DNA of 64,000 nt, taken from positions 1-64,000 of the forward strand of contig CAYSDH010000006.1 in the NCBI GenBank assembly GCA_964429805.1, read 5' to 3'. The DNA comes from CAYSDH01 sp964429805. GTDB lineage: Bacteria > Bacteroidota > Bacteroidia > Flavobacteriales_D > JABDKJ01. Shown piece after piece: positions 33,772-42,409 of this stretch. The notes beneath the pieces were generated by a model. That model did not search any database and was not told the DNA's origin. It was given only the letters and a program-made list of their open reading frames with translations. The position numbers and the translations under genes were made by a program. Positions within the stretch are counted from its first letter, which is position 1; each line of letters starts with the position of its first letter.

Positions 33772-33786
33772 ATTGACTTTGTCAAT
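33772..33786. promoter_or_regulatory. Small palindrome in divergent promoter region
   Basis: ATTGAC and GTCAAT flank TTT, between the divergent AlkB-like and cytochrome c genes and 42 bases before the latter's start. A TATAAT follows at 33792. It could be an operator. The half sites are short and could be chance. Confidence 0.25.
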
Positions 33787-33827
33787 ACTGCTATAATCTG
33801 CAGACTTTCTTTTAACTTGAGCATCAA

Positions 33828-35273
33828 ATGAATCTCCCCTCAATGAAAAACTCATTCTTTTCTTTTCGTTCGTTTGTTTTGACCTTCATAGTCGCGACTC
33901 TGCTGCTTGTGGTTTCTTGTAAGAAAGACGAAGCAGATGTTCCAATCTCAGACCCTGGACCTAGTAGCCCCGCGGGCACTTCGTCTATTCAGTCGTCAAA
34001 CCAGCGTGATGGAGACCCCGCTGCAGGTTATGACTATCTGGTCAACGGTGATTATATCAGGAGCGGAATTCCGTATCAGTTGTTTCTCAATCTCTTTGGC
34101 GAAGACCCAAGTAATGAACTCGGGAGAACTGGAGATCAGGCGGTGTTAGACCATGAGTATAATGCGGCTGACGCCAATAATGGTGTGCGCATAGTCGGGC
34201 CAAATTGCTTGCAATGTCATGCGCAGCATATTAATGGTGAGTTGGTGGTCGGACTAGGAAACTCGGTAGGCGATTTTACTACGAGCAATGCTGGTTCAGG
34301 AGCAACCTTGACCACTGGAATACAGTTTTTTTATGGTGCAGGGTCGCCAGAAGATGAAGCTTCGCAAGCATTTATCAGAGCCGTAGAGGCGACAGGAGAT
34401 GAGATAGTCTGTGAGGTAAGAGGAGTAAATCCAGCCGATAAACTGGCTGCTGTGTTGGCTTCTCATCGAGACCCCAATGATTTGACTTGGTTTGATGAGC
34501 CGCAGCTGGGATTGCCGACTGAGGTGATTCCTACAGACGTGCCGCCATGGTGGCACATGAGTAAAAAGAATGCCATGTTTTACAATGCGGCAGGCACCCA
34601 CGACTTTGCCCGATTTATGATGAGTTCTAATTTGCTGACAGTCGAAAATTCAGAGGAGGCCGCTGAGGTCGACTCGCACTTTAATGATGTGTTGGCGTTT
34701 ATACAGTCCATCGAGCCACCGGTGTATCCAGAGAGTATTGATGCTGTGCTTGCTGATGAAGGGAAGACCATTTTTGAGACAAAGTGTCAAGGCTGTCATG
34801 GCTCTTATGGCAGTGAAGAAAGCTACCCCAACTTATTGGTTGATTTAGAAACCATAGGTACAGACCCACTTCTAATCGAGTCTAATTTTGCCTACCCCGC
34901 CTTCGTTGATTGGTGGAATGAGTCGTGGTTTGCTCAAGGCGAATTTGCGGGAATACTGTCACCTTCACTAGGCTACGTGGCGCCACCACTGGACGGGATT
35001 TGGGCCACGGCTCCATATCTGCACAATGGTTCAGTTCCAACTCTCGAAGACTTGCTGAACAGTACTCAGCGTCCGACATACTGGAAAAGAACCTATGACA
35101 CAGACGATGTGGACTATGAAAAGGTCGGATGGAACTATACTGAAGAGGCTGGAGGAAGCACCACTATATATGACACTACGCTTCCGGGTTACTCAAACAG
35201 TGGTCACACGTTTGGAGACTTATTGAGCAATACGCAACGCTCGGCTTTGATTGAGTACCTCAAGACATTGTAG
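33828..35273 (+). CDS. Dihaem cytochrome c lipoprotein, peroxidase-like
   Basis: This protein of about 480 residues has a lipoprotein signal (FIVATLLLVVSCKKDE). Two haem-binding CxxCH motifs are present: CLQCH (127-131) and CQGCH (320-324). Near the C-terminus, TAPYLHNGSVPTLEDLL and a late TQRSALIEYLKTL resemble di-haem peroxidase and related c-type cytochromes. The protein should lie in the periplasm, anchored by lipid, and take part in electron transfer or peroxide reduction. The partner and redox substrate are unknown. ATG at 33828 and 33843 are both possible starts; either leaves the lipobox intact. It is not close to any other respiratory gene. Confidence 0.85.
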   Translation: MNLPSMKNSFFSFRSFVLTFIVATLLLVVSCKKDEADVPISDPGPSSPAGTSSIQSSNQRDGDPAAGYDYLVNGDYIRSGIPYQLFLNLFGEDPSNELGRTGDQAVLDHEYNAADANNGVRIVGPNCLQCHAQHINGELVVGLGNSVGDFTTSNAGSGATLTTGIQFFYGAGSPEDEASQAFIRAVEATGDEIVCEVRGVNPADKLAAVLASHRDPNDLTWFDEPQLGLPTEVIPTDVPPWWHMSKKNAMFYNAAGTHDFARFMMSSNLLTVENSEEAAEVDSHFNDVLAFIQSIEPPVYPESIDAVLADEGKTIFETKCQGCHGSYGSEESYPNLLVDLETIGTDPLLIESNFAYPAFVDWWNESWFAQGEFAGILSPSLGYVAPPLDGIWATAPYLHNGSVPTLEDLLNSTQRPTYWKRTYDTDDVDYEKVGWNYTEEAGGSTTIYDTTLPGYSNSGHTFGDLLSNTQRSALIEYLKTL

Positions 35274-35292
35274 TGACCCGCTAAGAGGTCGA

Positions 35293-35742
35293 TTACTTTT
35301 TATTTGAGCCTTTTAAGAAGCGCTGAATGTTGCGAGCCATGGCGTTAGGGTCATCAGAGTCTCCGAAGCCTACCATCTTGTTGGTCTCGTTTAGCTGAGC
35401 ATCGACCTGAACAAAAGTTGGTACGCTTCTGATGCCGTACCTTCCAGTAAACCCTTCGGCATCTGTATCGACATCAACCTTGATTAACATCACATCTGCA
35501 AAGGTCTTTTTCATAATTCCTTTGCTGAATGATTTATTCAAATGCTTGCATGGGCCGCACCATGTAGCCGTGAAATACAACACCGGAGTTTTTCCTTCTT
35601 CCTCTGCTTGCGCAACTAGTTCGGTCATTGACTTTGACTGCTCAAGCGAGTAGTAATGTATAGGCTCAATTTTTTGAGCGTGAACAGATGATGCTCCTAC
35701 GAGCAGAAAACCTACGAACATAAGGGCTAAGGTGTACTTCAT
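35293..35742 (-). CDS. Secreted thioredoxin-fold protein
   Basis: A signal peptide (residues 1-23, ending VHAQ) precedes a thioredoxin-like domain with the redox motif WCGPC (61-65) and cis-Pro region RSVPTF. At 149 residues it is a single domain of the DUF255/thioredoxin_7-like type common in Bacteroidota periplasm. It probably reduces or exchanges disulfides of secreted proteins. It converges with the cytochrome c gene, 19 bases apart. Confidence 0.9.
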   Translation of the reverse strand: MKYTLALMFVGFLLVGASSVHAQKIEPIHYYSLEQSKSMTELVAQAEEEGKTPVLYFTATWCGPCKHLNKSFSKGIMKKTFADVMLIKVDVDTDAEGFTGRYGIRSVPTFVQVDAQLNETNKMVGFGDSDDPNAMARNIQRFLKGSNKK

Positions 35743-35844
35743 CTGTCAAAACTACAAAAGAACAATCAGCGTATGCGCGATATGAAATCAACTTGTTATC
35801 AGCTGAAATAGCTCATCGAGATAGTAGGATCTGTTCCCTTCACT

Positions 35845-36321
35845 CTATGCGCTAAAGCAACTGCCAGTGCCGCTGGCCATGATGCTCAGACAGAAACCGT
35901 TTGCGTTTTGAGACTCGTTGTGACCACGGTTTAAAATGCAGTGCCCGAGTTCATGAAACACCACAAATTCTCTGCTTAGATCAGAGGCATTGTTCCAAAA
36001 TGGCGTGTCAATTGTCACCGTATTCGGATGCTGAGAGCTCCACGAGCATTGGCCAGCCACCCCCGTTTGGCTTATGTCTTCAAAGTGTGTGTCAAGGAGA
36101 TTGATGGCCTGCGTGAACGACAGTCCTCTCAGGTTCGCCTCTTCTTCAAAAGCCTCAACGTAAGGTCTCATTGCTGCATGTATATTCTCAAAAGAGGATT
36201 CTGTTTCGGTAGTTGCTAGTGCTGCGGGTTGCTCAGAGAGTGTGTCTTTTTGACAAGCTGTGAGTAGCAGTGCACTGAAGAAAATTGCATGAATTCGTGT
36301 CATAGGTATCGAATGTTTCAA
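35845..36321 (-). CDS. Putative zinc metallopeptidase lipoprotein
   Basis: This 158-residue protein has a lipoprotein signal (FFSALLLTACQKD, Cys23; the second ATG at residue 7 is also a good start). The motif HELGHCILNRGH gives His123, Glu124, His127 and a further His134, and SIMASGTGSC near the end could be a Met-turn. Small lipoproteins with this motif are frequent in Bacteroidota and are annotated as putative metallopeptidases; activity has not been shown to my knowledge. It lies alone. Confidence 0.75.
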   Translation of the reverse strand: MKHSIPMTRIHAIFFSALLLTACQKDTLSEQPAALATTETESSFENIHAAMRPYVEAFEEEANLRGLSFTQAINLLDTHFEDISQTGVAGQCSWSSQHPNTVTIDTPFWNNASDLSREFVVFHELGHCILNRGHNESQNANGFCLSIMASGTGSCFSA

Positions 36322-36473
36322 GGTTGAAAAAAGGAGAGTGGAGCACTCTTTGAACAGTACAATTCGATATCATAGACGGGGCTTTCATATACAACGAGCC
36401 CAGAGAAAAATTCATTGTCTACCTCTGACGAGTTTAGAATGGTGTTGGTCGAAAAGCTAGTGGCTAACTTAAA

Positions 36474-37247
36474 TCAAGAAAACTTAAGGTGTCTGACTGA
36501 GCGTCCGTCATTCAAGATTTCGTGCAGGGCATCAATACCAATTTTGATGTGCTCGTCTACAAAGTTTTTGGTGACTAGTTCATCACTCTTTGTGGTTTTT
36601 ACACCATCTGGAATCATAGGCTGATCAGAGACGAGGAGTAGTGCACCAGCGGGAATTTTATTTGCAAACCCGACAGTAAAAATCGTGGCCGTCTCCATGT
36701 CGATGCCCATGCTGCGCACCTTTCTCAGTTTCTTTTTAAACTTCTCGTCATGCTCCCAAACCCTGCGGTTGGTGGTGTACACAGTACCAGTCCAGTAGTC
36801 TTTGCCATGCTCTCTTATGGTAGTGCTCACGGCACGCTGAAGACTAAAGGCAGGCAGCGCAGGCACTTCTGCCGGCAAGTAGTCATTAGAAGTTCCTTCA
36901 CCTCTTATTGCCGCGATGGGCAGAATCAAATCACCGAGTTTGTTCTTCTTTTTTAAGCCTCCGCACTTTCCTAAAAAGAGCACAGCCTTTGGCTTAATAG
37001 AGCTGAGTAGATCCATGCACGTAGCCGCATTCGGACTTCCCATTCCGAAATTAATCATGGTGATGTTGTCGGCCGTAGCATTGAGCATGGCCTTGTTTTC
37101 ACCTTTTAATTCTGCGTCAGTCATCTCGGCAAATCGTCTGACATAGCCGTCAAAATTGGTGAGTAGTATACATCTGCCAAAATCCTCTAGAGCTACACCA
37201 GTATACCGTGGTAACCAATTAGCAACAATTTCTTTCTTGTCTTTCAT
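36474..37247 (-). CDS. amn: AMP nucleosidase
   Basis: This 257-residue phosphorylase-fold protein would hydrolyse AMP to adenine and ribose 5-phosphate. Visible blocks are MINFGMGSPNAATCMDLL, AVLFLGKCGGLKK, RGEGTSNDYLP and GIDMETATIFTVGF with the Met-Glu pair that binds ribose, then ALLLVSDQPMIPDG. It represents the shorter Bacteroidota form, without the roughly 200-residue N-terminal domain of E. coli Amn. The YciI-like gene lies 77 bases upstream in the same direction. Confidence 0.9.
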   Translation of the reverse strand: MKDKKEIVANWLPRYTGVALEDFGRCILLTNFDGYVRRFAEMTDAELKGENKAMLNATADNITMINFGMGSPNAATCMDLLSSIKPKAVLFLGKCGGLKKKNKLGDLILPIAAIRGEGTSNDYLPAEVPALPAFSLQRAVSTTIREHGKDYWTGTVYTTNRRVWEHDEKFKKKLRKVRSMGIDMETATIFTVGFANKIPAGALLLVSDQPMIPDGVKTTKSDELVTKNFVDEHIKIGIDALHEILNDGRSVRHLKFS

Positions 37248-37324
37248 GTCAGGTGAATGTCGAGAATTTTTAATGAATCTATTTTTGGTGGTGCGGAGTG
37301 CTCAGTCGGCCAAGCTCACTGAGG

Positions 37325-37690
37325 TCATTTCTCTTCTTCGATTTCCTCCATTTTAAGAAGCGGTCGGACTTCTATCTTCCAAGGGCCGAGTTCAAAACGG
37401 GGGTCAGCCTTGGCAATTTTGATTGCCTCGTCTAAGTCAAAGGCCTTGATGTGGTAGTAGCCGCTCACTATTTCGCGCTCCACGTCAATAGTCAGATGAC
37501 TCATCTTATCATCGTTTTTCATCACTATGGCGCCTTGTGGCTTAAGTGGTTGCACGGCTATGAGCTTACCTTCTTCAGTGAGTTGGGCAACATATTCTGA
37601 CACTTTTTCAATGTGTCTTGCCTGTTCATCTTTCGGACGTTTTGCCATGGGCTGTCCTTTCGCGCGTATGAGTAGTAAAAATTCTTTCAT
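37325..37690 (-). CDS. YciI family protein
   Basis: This 121-residue protein of the YciI/DGPF ferredoxin-like fold has KEFLLLIRAKG at the N-terminus, the central IVSGYYHIKAFDLDEAIKIA block and an EVRPLL C-terminal strand. The function is unknown; related proteins have been linked to small-molecule isomerase or dehydrogenase activity or sigma-factor neighbourhoods. It sits between the DEAD-box helicase and AMP nucleosidase genes in the same direction. Confidence 0.85.
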   Translation of the reverse strand: MKEFLLLIRAKGQPMAKRPKDEQARHIEKVSEYVAQLTEEGKLIAVQPLKPQGAIVMKNDDKMSHLTIDVEREIVSGYYHIKAFDLDEAIKIAKADPRFELGPWKIEVRPLLKMEEIEEEK

Positions 37691-37721
37691 GTGTATCTGT
37701 GACTTATTTCTGTGTGATGAA

Positions 37722-38882
37722 TCAGCAACCGTGAAGATCCACTTCTTCTGTGCCTTCGAGCGTGATCCATTTTCCCATTTTTTTCTGAATGACTTTAAAG
37801 TGATGTTGGTCTTCTGGACAAATTAGCGAAAATGCTTGGCCCGGGTTTTCCGCACGGCCAGTGCGGCCAATGCGGTGTATATAATCTTTTGGTGATCGAG
37901 GTAGCTCATAGTTGATAACCACAGGTAAAAAGTCAATGTCTATGCCTCGCGCAATCAAATCTGTGGCAACCAGCACTCTGAGGTCTCCATCTTTAAACTT
38001 GGTCAATGCTTGCTGCCTGGCAGAGTTGCTTTTTTTACTGTGAGTGGCTGATGCTTCTATGCCGTTTTTGGAAAGCTTCTCCGTCAGTTTATCTGCCGAC
38101 TTGATGGAGGAGGTAAAGATGAGTACTTGCTCTAAAACGAGTGTGCGTATGAGGTAGCGAAGGAAGGGGCCTTTGCGCTCTGGCTGCACACGAAAAGCGC
38201 GCTGCTGTATCAGGTCGACATCCTTTTTCTCAGACTCAATTTTGACCAGCACAGGCTGATGAAGTAAGACCCGCTCTACGTCCTTGATTTTTTCGTTTAG
38301 CGTGGCAGAAAACAGAAGGTTCTGTCGCTTGACGGGCATCATAGAGAGTAGCTTGTCTAGCTCTTCTTGAAAACCTGGGTTGAGCATTTTGTCTGCTTCG
38401 TCAAGAACCAATATTTTAAGTTCTGACAGACTCAGTGCCTTTGAGTCTATGAGGTCTAGAAGTCTTCCAGTGGTGGCTATGAGAACCTGCACACCGTGCA
38501 TGTTTTTCATCTGCGGATTGATGGACACGCCTCCATGAACGGCCATCGTTTTTACCCGAGTAGGTAATTCTTTAGACAGTGAGTCGGTCACTTGCAGCAC
38601 TTGGGCAGCCAGCTCACGTGAAGGCACGAGCACAAGTGCCGGAATGTTTCTTCCAGAGTCCGTCCACTTTTCCTCTTCGATGCGTTGTAAGATTGGCAGT
38701 ATGTAACTGGCCGTTTTTCCAGATCCAGTCTGCGCTAATCCTAAGATGTCTTTCTTGGCAATGGCCTGCGGTATAGTCTTCTGCTGAATGGGGTAAGGAC
38801 GTGAAAACTTATTCTGCTTAACAGCATGAAGCAGGGCAGACGATAGTCCGAGTGACTCAAATGTGGGCGTAGATTCGCTCAT
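37722..38882 (-). CDS. DEAD-box RNA helicase, RhlE-like
   Basis: This 386-residue protein carries the complete set of helicase motifs: Q motif (RPYPIQQKTIP), motif I AQTGSGKT (50-57), Ia PSRELAAQ, Ib TTGRLL, II DEAD, III SAT, the second-domain ARGIDID and VI HRIGRTGRA. It lacks a long C-terminal RNA-binding tail, so it is a minimal helicase of the RhlE type, acting on structured RNA. It contrasts with the degenerate single-domain DEAD-like protein at 57831. A tRNA-dihydrouridine synthase gene precedes it. Confidence 0.93.
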   Translation of the reverse strand: MSESTPTFESLGLSSALLHAVKQNKFSRPYPIQQKTIPQAIAKKDILGLAQTGSGKTASYILPILQRIEEEKWTDSGRNIPALVLVPSRELAAQVLQVTDSLSKELPTRVKTMAVHGGVSINPQMKNMHGVQVLIATTGRLLDLIDSKALSLSELKILVLDEADKMLNPGFQEELDKLLSMMPVKRQNLLFSATLNEKIKDVERVLLHQPVLVKIESEKKDVDLIQQRAFRVQPERKGPFLRYLIRTLVLEQVLIFTSSIKSADKLTEKLSKNGIEASATHSKKSNSARQQALTKFKDGDLRVLVATDLIARGIDIDFLPVVINYELPRSPKDYIHRIGRTGRAENPGQAFSLICPEDQHHFKVIQKKMGKWITLEGTEEVDLHGC

Positions 38883-38979
38883 TTTGTGCTAGAGGTTGAG
38901 ATGTACCAAAGAAGAGGAATAATCTGAGACTGTGAGACAGGATTTGAAATTCTTCTCAGATTAGATTTATAATAGCTGC

Positions 38980-39945
38980 TCAAATCAAAAGAGCCTCTTC
39001 TGCTTCATTATCGAGTAGCTGAGCCACGGCATGTTCATAGTCATTCATGGTTTTTGCTTTTCTAATCTTCTTTATCATGCGGATGGGTGAGCGCATGGAG
39101 GCTGCGAAGTATTCCCAGTAACTCGACATTTTTTGAGTGACATGCTTTTCGCCACTTAGTGTGTCTTGAAATTCTGAAAGCAAAGTGTCGTGAAATTTGC
39201 TGAACATCTCAAGACGGTCTGCCGGATACTCGGTGTCTCCATTTTTAATCATCTGCGGCAACGAAGGGTCAGAGATGAGTCCACGACCAATCATCCAATG
39301 GTCAATCATCGGAAATTGCTCTTTTAAACGAGTATGACTCTCTACACTTGTGATGTCACCATTATAATAGAGCGGTATGCTCGTGTTGTCCACACAGCGC
39401 TGAAATGATTGAAGGTCCACACCTCCTTTGTAAAGTTGTTTTCCGATGCGCGCATGAATCGCCACATTTTTAATAGGGTACTTTTCGAGCACAGGAAAGA
39501 CATCTAAGATTTCTCCACTGTGCTCATAACCCATTCTCATTTTCATGGAGACGACAATGTCAGTTTCATTGTGCACGCGCTCTAAGATGCGGTCTATGCG
39601 CTGCGGGTCGTTAATCAGTCCGCTGCCCATGCATCTGTTAATGACCATGGGGTATGGACATCCCAGGTTCCAGTTGAGCTCCGTGTAGCCCAGCTCACGC
39701 ACATACTTTGATACAAATATGAACTCGTCAGCATCATTAGTCATCACTTGAGGAATTACGGTCAGGGTGCTGTTGTTCTTAAGTTGCAAGTCTCGTTGGT
39801 AGCCCGGTTTGATTACAAACTTTCCGTTGAGTCGGATATACGGAGCGTAAAAGGTGTCAATACCACCAAAGTATCGGTGAAGTGCATTTCGAAATCTGTA
39901 GTCCGTAAATCCCTGAAGCGGAGAGGAGAGTAAGGTGCACGACAT
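38980..39945 (-). CDS. tRNA-dihydrouridine synthase, DusC-like
   Basis: This 321-residue flavoprotein reduces uridines in tRNA to dihydrouridine with FMN and NADPH. Family blocks are SSPLQGFTDYRFRNAL near the start, NWNLGCPYPMV (93-101) with the catalytic-loop Cys region, VSMKMRMGYE, IHARIGKQLYKG with the FMN-binding His, YYNGDI and MIGRGLISDP. Length and the SSPLQG start point to a DusC-like branch, but the modified position cannot be told from sequence alone. Confidence 0.92.
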   Translation of the reverse strand: MSCTLLSSPLQGFTDYRFRNALHRYFGGIDTFYAPYIRLNGKFVIKPGYQRDLQLKNNSTLTVIPQVMTNDADEFIFVSKYVRELGYTELNWNLGCPYPMVINRCMGSGLINDPQRIDRILERVHNETDIVVSMKMRMGYEHSGEILDVFPVLEKYPIKNVAIHARIGKQLYKGGVDLQSFQRCVDNTSIPLYYNGDITSVESHTRLKEQFPMIDHWMIGRGLISDPSLPQMIKNGDTEYPADRLEMFSKFHDTLLSEFQDTLSGEKHVTQKMSSYWEYFAASMRSPIRMIKKIRKAKTMNDYEHAVAQLLDNEAEEALLI

Positions 39946-40310
39946 GGTACTTAGCGATTGACAATTAAGAACTTGGTCTTCAGGGACTCTCTATAAGGTG
40001 CCGCCAAGATTGCGGAGCCATGCATACACTGTCCTTTGCTCATATGTTGTCGCCTACACAGCGTTGGCCTTAGAGCGGGCTCAAAGGCAGTTATACGTGC
40101 ATGGCTATGAGTTTCTGCAATCATCTCTAAAGCAAATTACGGCATTCTCAACTCTTCAAGGAATCTGAATGAGAAAATTGATGTGCAAATTCTTGCCATG
40201 CTTCATAGACAGAGCGCAGGTCTTAGACCAAGTCAGACTGGTCCATACTTTCAATGTTTGCTATCTTCGCGGTTCATATATAGTCATTTGACACCCTTAT
40301 TTCTACCGAT
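39946..40310. other. Divergent intergenic region with a promoter element
   Basis: This 365-base stretch separates the dihydrouridine synthase (minus) and DUF4476 (plus) genes. Only a -7 element at 40262 was recognised. No open frame or strong hairpin was seen, and the sequence does not fold as a tRNA by inspection. Confidence 0.4.
40262..40269 (+). promoter_or_regulatory. -7 promoter element, TATCTTCG
   Basis: TATCTTCG fits the Bacteroidota -7 consensus TAnnTTTG with one change and lies 41 bases before the DUF4476 gene start. TATCTTCG is a common natural variant. Confidence 0.45.
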
Positions 40311-41270
40311 ATGAAAAAAGCTACTCTACTTCAGCACTGTTTAATGACGCTCACGCTCATCTGTGCCTCGCTATCTATGCAAGCGCAGTATAACTTGGTC
40401 ATTTTTTCTGAAGACGGAATGCCCTTCACGGCCTCAGTAAATGCGGTGCAGCAAAATGAAGCCCCGTCTACGAACATTCTGATTACAGATTTGCGCAGTC
40501 CAAGTGCTATTGTGAAGGTTGTTTTTGCCAATGAAGCGGCACCAGATATTTCGCAAAACGTGTATTTCCAGAGTCCTAATACCGAAGTGACGTTGCGCAT
40601 CAAAAACACGAAGAAGGGATATAAGTTGAGATACTTTGGCGAAGTGCCAATTGCCCAGTCTGTGGTGCAGGTAGAAGTAATAGACCGAGTCATTTTTACA
40701 GAAGTGCCGATAGTCACTGGCCAGGTGTCAGAAGTAGTTACCACTACTCAAACTGAGACTACTCACACGAGCAGCGACATGTCTGGTTCTGGAGAAAATG
40801 TAGACGTTGACATGAACATCAGCATAGGCGGAATGGATGTCAGTATGGATGTTGATATTAATGACAATACAGGTGGCACGTACACCAGCACGAGCACGAC
40901 TACCACTACAACTACAACCTCTGGAAGTGGAACAGTTGGCGATGTGGTGGCGGTTGACCATGTGCTTACGCCTACAGCGTATGATGACTGTCCGCCAGTG
41001 CGATTAGGCTCTGTTAAAACGGCTATGTCAAACGAGGCCTTTGCTGATGACCAAATGAACGTGGCAAGACAGGCACTCAAGAATAGCTGTGTGACAGTCG
41101 ACCAAGTGATTGACTTGGCGCAGATTTTCACTTTTGAGGATGATAGACTCGAGTTTGCAAAGTTTGCCTATGACAGGACTATTGATCCGCATAATTACTT
41201 TGAGGTGAACTCGGTCTTCACTTATTCAAGTACCAAAGATGAACTCAACGAGTTTTTAGAGACGAAGTAA
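40311..41270 (+). CDS. DUF4476 domain secreted protein
   Basis: This 319-residue protein has a signal peptide (about 1-25, ending MQAQ). An N-terminal beta-rich region (about 26-130) is followed by a low-complexity linker rich in Thr and Ser (TTTTTTTSGSG near 200-215). The C-terminal domain (about 225-319) matches DUF4476: FADDQMNVARQALKN, VDQVIDLAQIFTFEDDRLEF and AKFAYDRTIDPHNYFEV. The function is unknown; the family is secreted or periplasmic in Bacteroidota. The Thr-rich linker is encoded by near-repetitive ACTACC/ACGACT codons. Confidence 0.88.
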   Translation: MKKATLLQHCLMTLTLICASLSMQAQYNLVIFSEDGMPFTASVNAVQQNEAPSTNILITDLRSPSAIVKVVFANEAAPDISQNVYFQSPNTEVTLRIKNTKKGYKLRYFGEVPIAQSVVQVEVIDRVIFTEVPIVTGQVSEVVTTTQTETTHTSSDMSGSGENVDVDMNISIGGMDVSMDVDINDNTGGTYTSTSTTTTTTTTSGSGTVGDVVAVDHVLTPTAYDDCPPVRLGSVKTAMSNEAFADDQMNVARQALKNSCVTVDQVIDLAQIFTFEDDRLEFAKFAYDRTIDPHNYFEVNSVFTYSSTKDELNEFLETK

Positions 41271-41393
41271 GTTCTTGCAGACTCAACTTCTTTTGATTGA
41301 CTTAAGAGGCCTCCGTCATTCAAGGCCTTGCAGTCATATACACCACATTTCTCAGTTCTAGACATAAGGGTTACCAAATTATGGTCTAATCCT

Positions 41394-41401
41394 TTAACTT
41401 C
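41394..41401 (+). promoter_or_regulatory. -7 promoter element, TAACTTCG
   Basis: TAACTTCG matches TAnnTTTG with one change, 17 bases before the universal stress protein start. It implies a short leader of about ten bases. Confidence 0.4.
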
Positions 41402-41418
41402 GTGTTACAGTAGAAAGT

Positions 41419-42264
41419 ATGGAATCAAAAGAGAAACACATCTTGCTGCCGTTAGACTTCACAGGAGTCTCTCCTGTAGCTGCCGAGCACGCGTATCATG
41501 TCGCCCAAAAAGTGGGTGCAGTTTTACACCTCAGACATTGGGTTAAAAATGAGAAGGACTTGTCTTCCGCAGAGGAAAAGATGGCGTCTATAGTTGCGAA
41601 GGTGAAAGGAATAGAAGGGGCAGAGGTCAGCATTAATAGCATGGTAGCCAAAGGCAACTTTATGAAGGAGATTGCCTCAGAAGCTGAGAAAGTAAACGCC
41701 ATGCTAATCGTCATCGGTACGCACGGTTTGCAAGGGGTGGAGCATGTGGTTGGTACACATGCCATTCGCATTATCGGTTCTACCATGGTCCCATTTTTAG
41801 TGGTGCAAGAAAAAGCAATTGGACCGCTGGGTTACGAGAATATTATAGTGCCCATGGAGCTGCAGAGTGAGTCTAAGCAAAAGCTAGATTTAGTGGCGCG
41901 AATGGCAGAGCTATTCAACTCAGAGATTCATCTTTTAATTCCAAAAGAAAAAGATGAATTCTTGCAAAATGCCCTTGATAGAAATCTGAATTACGCCAAG
42001 ACGTACATGCAAAACAAGGGCATAGCATGCACCACCACGCTAAGTCAAGAGCGCGGCTCGGAGATGGATAAGGCCGTGTTTGAAGTAATGGAGGAAAAGA
42101 ATGGCGACCTGATCGCCATCACTAACTGGCATGAAAATAAAGTGCTTGGTGTGATTGGTACGGACGATACACAAGACATAATCATCAACAAAGCGATGAC
42201 TCCAGTCTTGGTTATCAACCCAAAGACGATCAGTGATTTTGACCTCTTTGGCACGACTGCTTGA
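41419..42264 (+). CDS. Tandem universal stress protein
   Basis: This 281-residue protein has two UspA-like alpha/beta domains (about 1-140 and 141-275). The first has ILLPLDFTGVSPVAAEHAY and VIGTHGLQGVEHVVGTHAIRI, a form of the GxxG(x9)G(S/T) nucleotide-binding motif. The second has NIIVPMELQSESKQK and LIAITNWHENKVLGVIGTDD, in which the ATP motif is eroded. Such tandem proteins are common in Bacteroidota and respond to starvation or stress. A short-leader promoter element lies directly upstream. The gene stands alone. Confidence 0.9.
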   Translation: MESKEKHILLPLDFTGVSPVAAEHAYHVAQKVGAVLHLRHWVKNEKDLSSAEEKMASIVAKVKGIEGAEVSINSMVAKGNFMKEIASEAEKVNAMLIVIGTHGLQGVEHVVGTHAIRIIGSTMVPFLVVQEKAIGPLGYENIIVPMELQSESKQKLDLVARMAELFNSEIHLLIPKEKDEFLQNALDRNLNYAKTYMQNKGIACTTTLSQERGSEMDKAVFEVMEEKNGDLIAITNWHENKVLGVIGTDDTQDIIINKAMTPVLVINPKTISDFDLFGTTA

Positions 42265-42409
42265 GCCACTTAAGTGCACATTTTACCAAAGTTTTAGATT
42301 CAGACTTATTTTCATTTGTTGAGATGAAACTATAAGACTGAAGTCAGCGTTTCAATAATGGTACATAGCTCGTCACAGCTTATAGTATAAATTACCATAT
42401 CTTTAGCTC

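Noticed and set aside
33773..33797. E. coli-type sigma-70 promoter (TTGACT and TATAAT) before the cytochrome gene
   Set aside because: The two hexamers are only 13 bases apart, too close for sigma-70, and Bacteroidota use a different consensus.
35747..35754. TAnnTTTG match (TAGTTTTG) before the thioredoxin-fold gene
   Set aside because: It lies only four bases before the start codon, which would place transcription start inside the gene; chance match more likely.
40758..40961. Open minus-strand frames opposite the DUF4476 gene
   Set aside because: They arise from the Thr/Ser-rich repeat codons of the real gene and resemble no protein.
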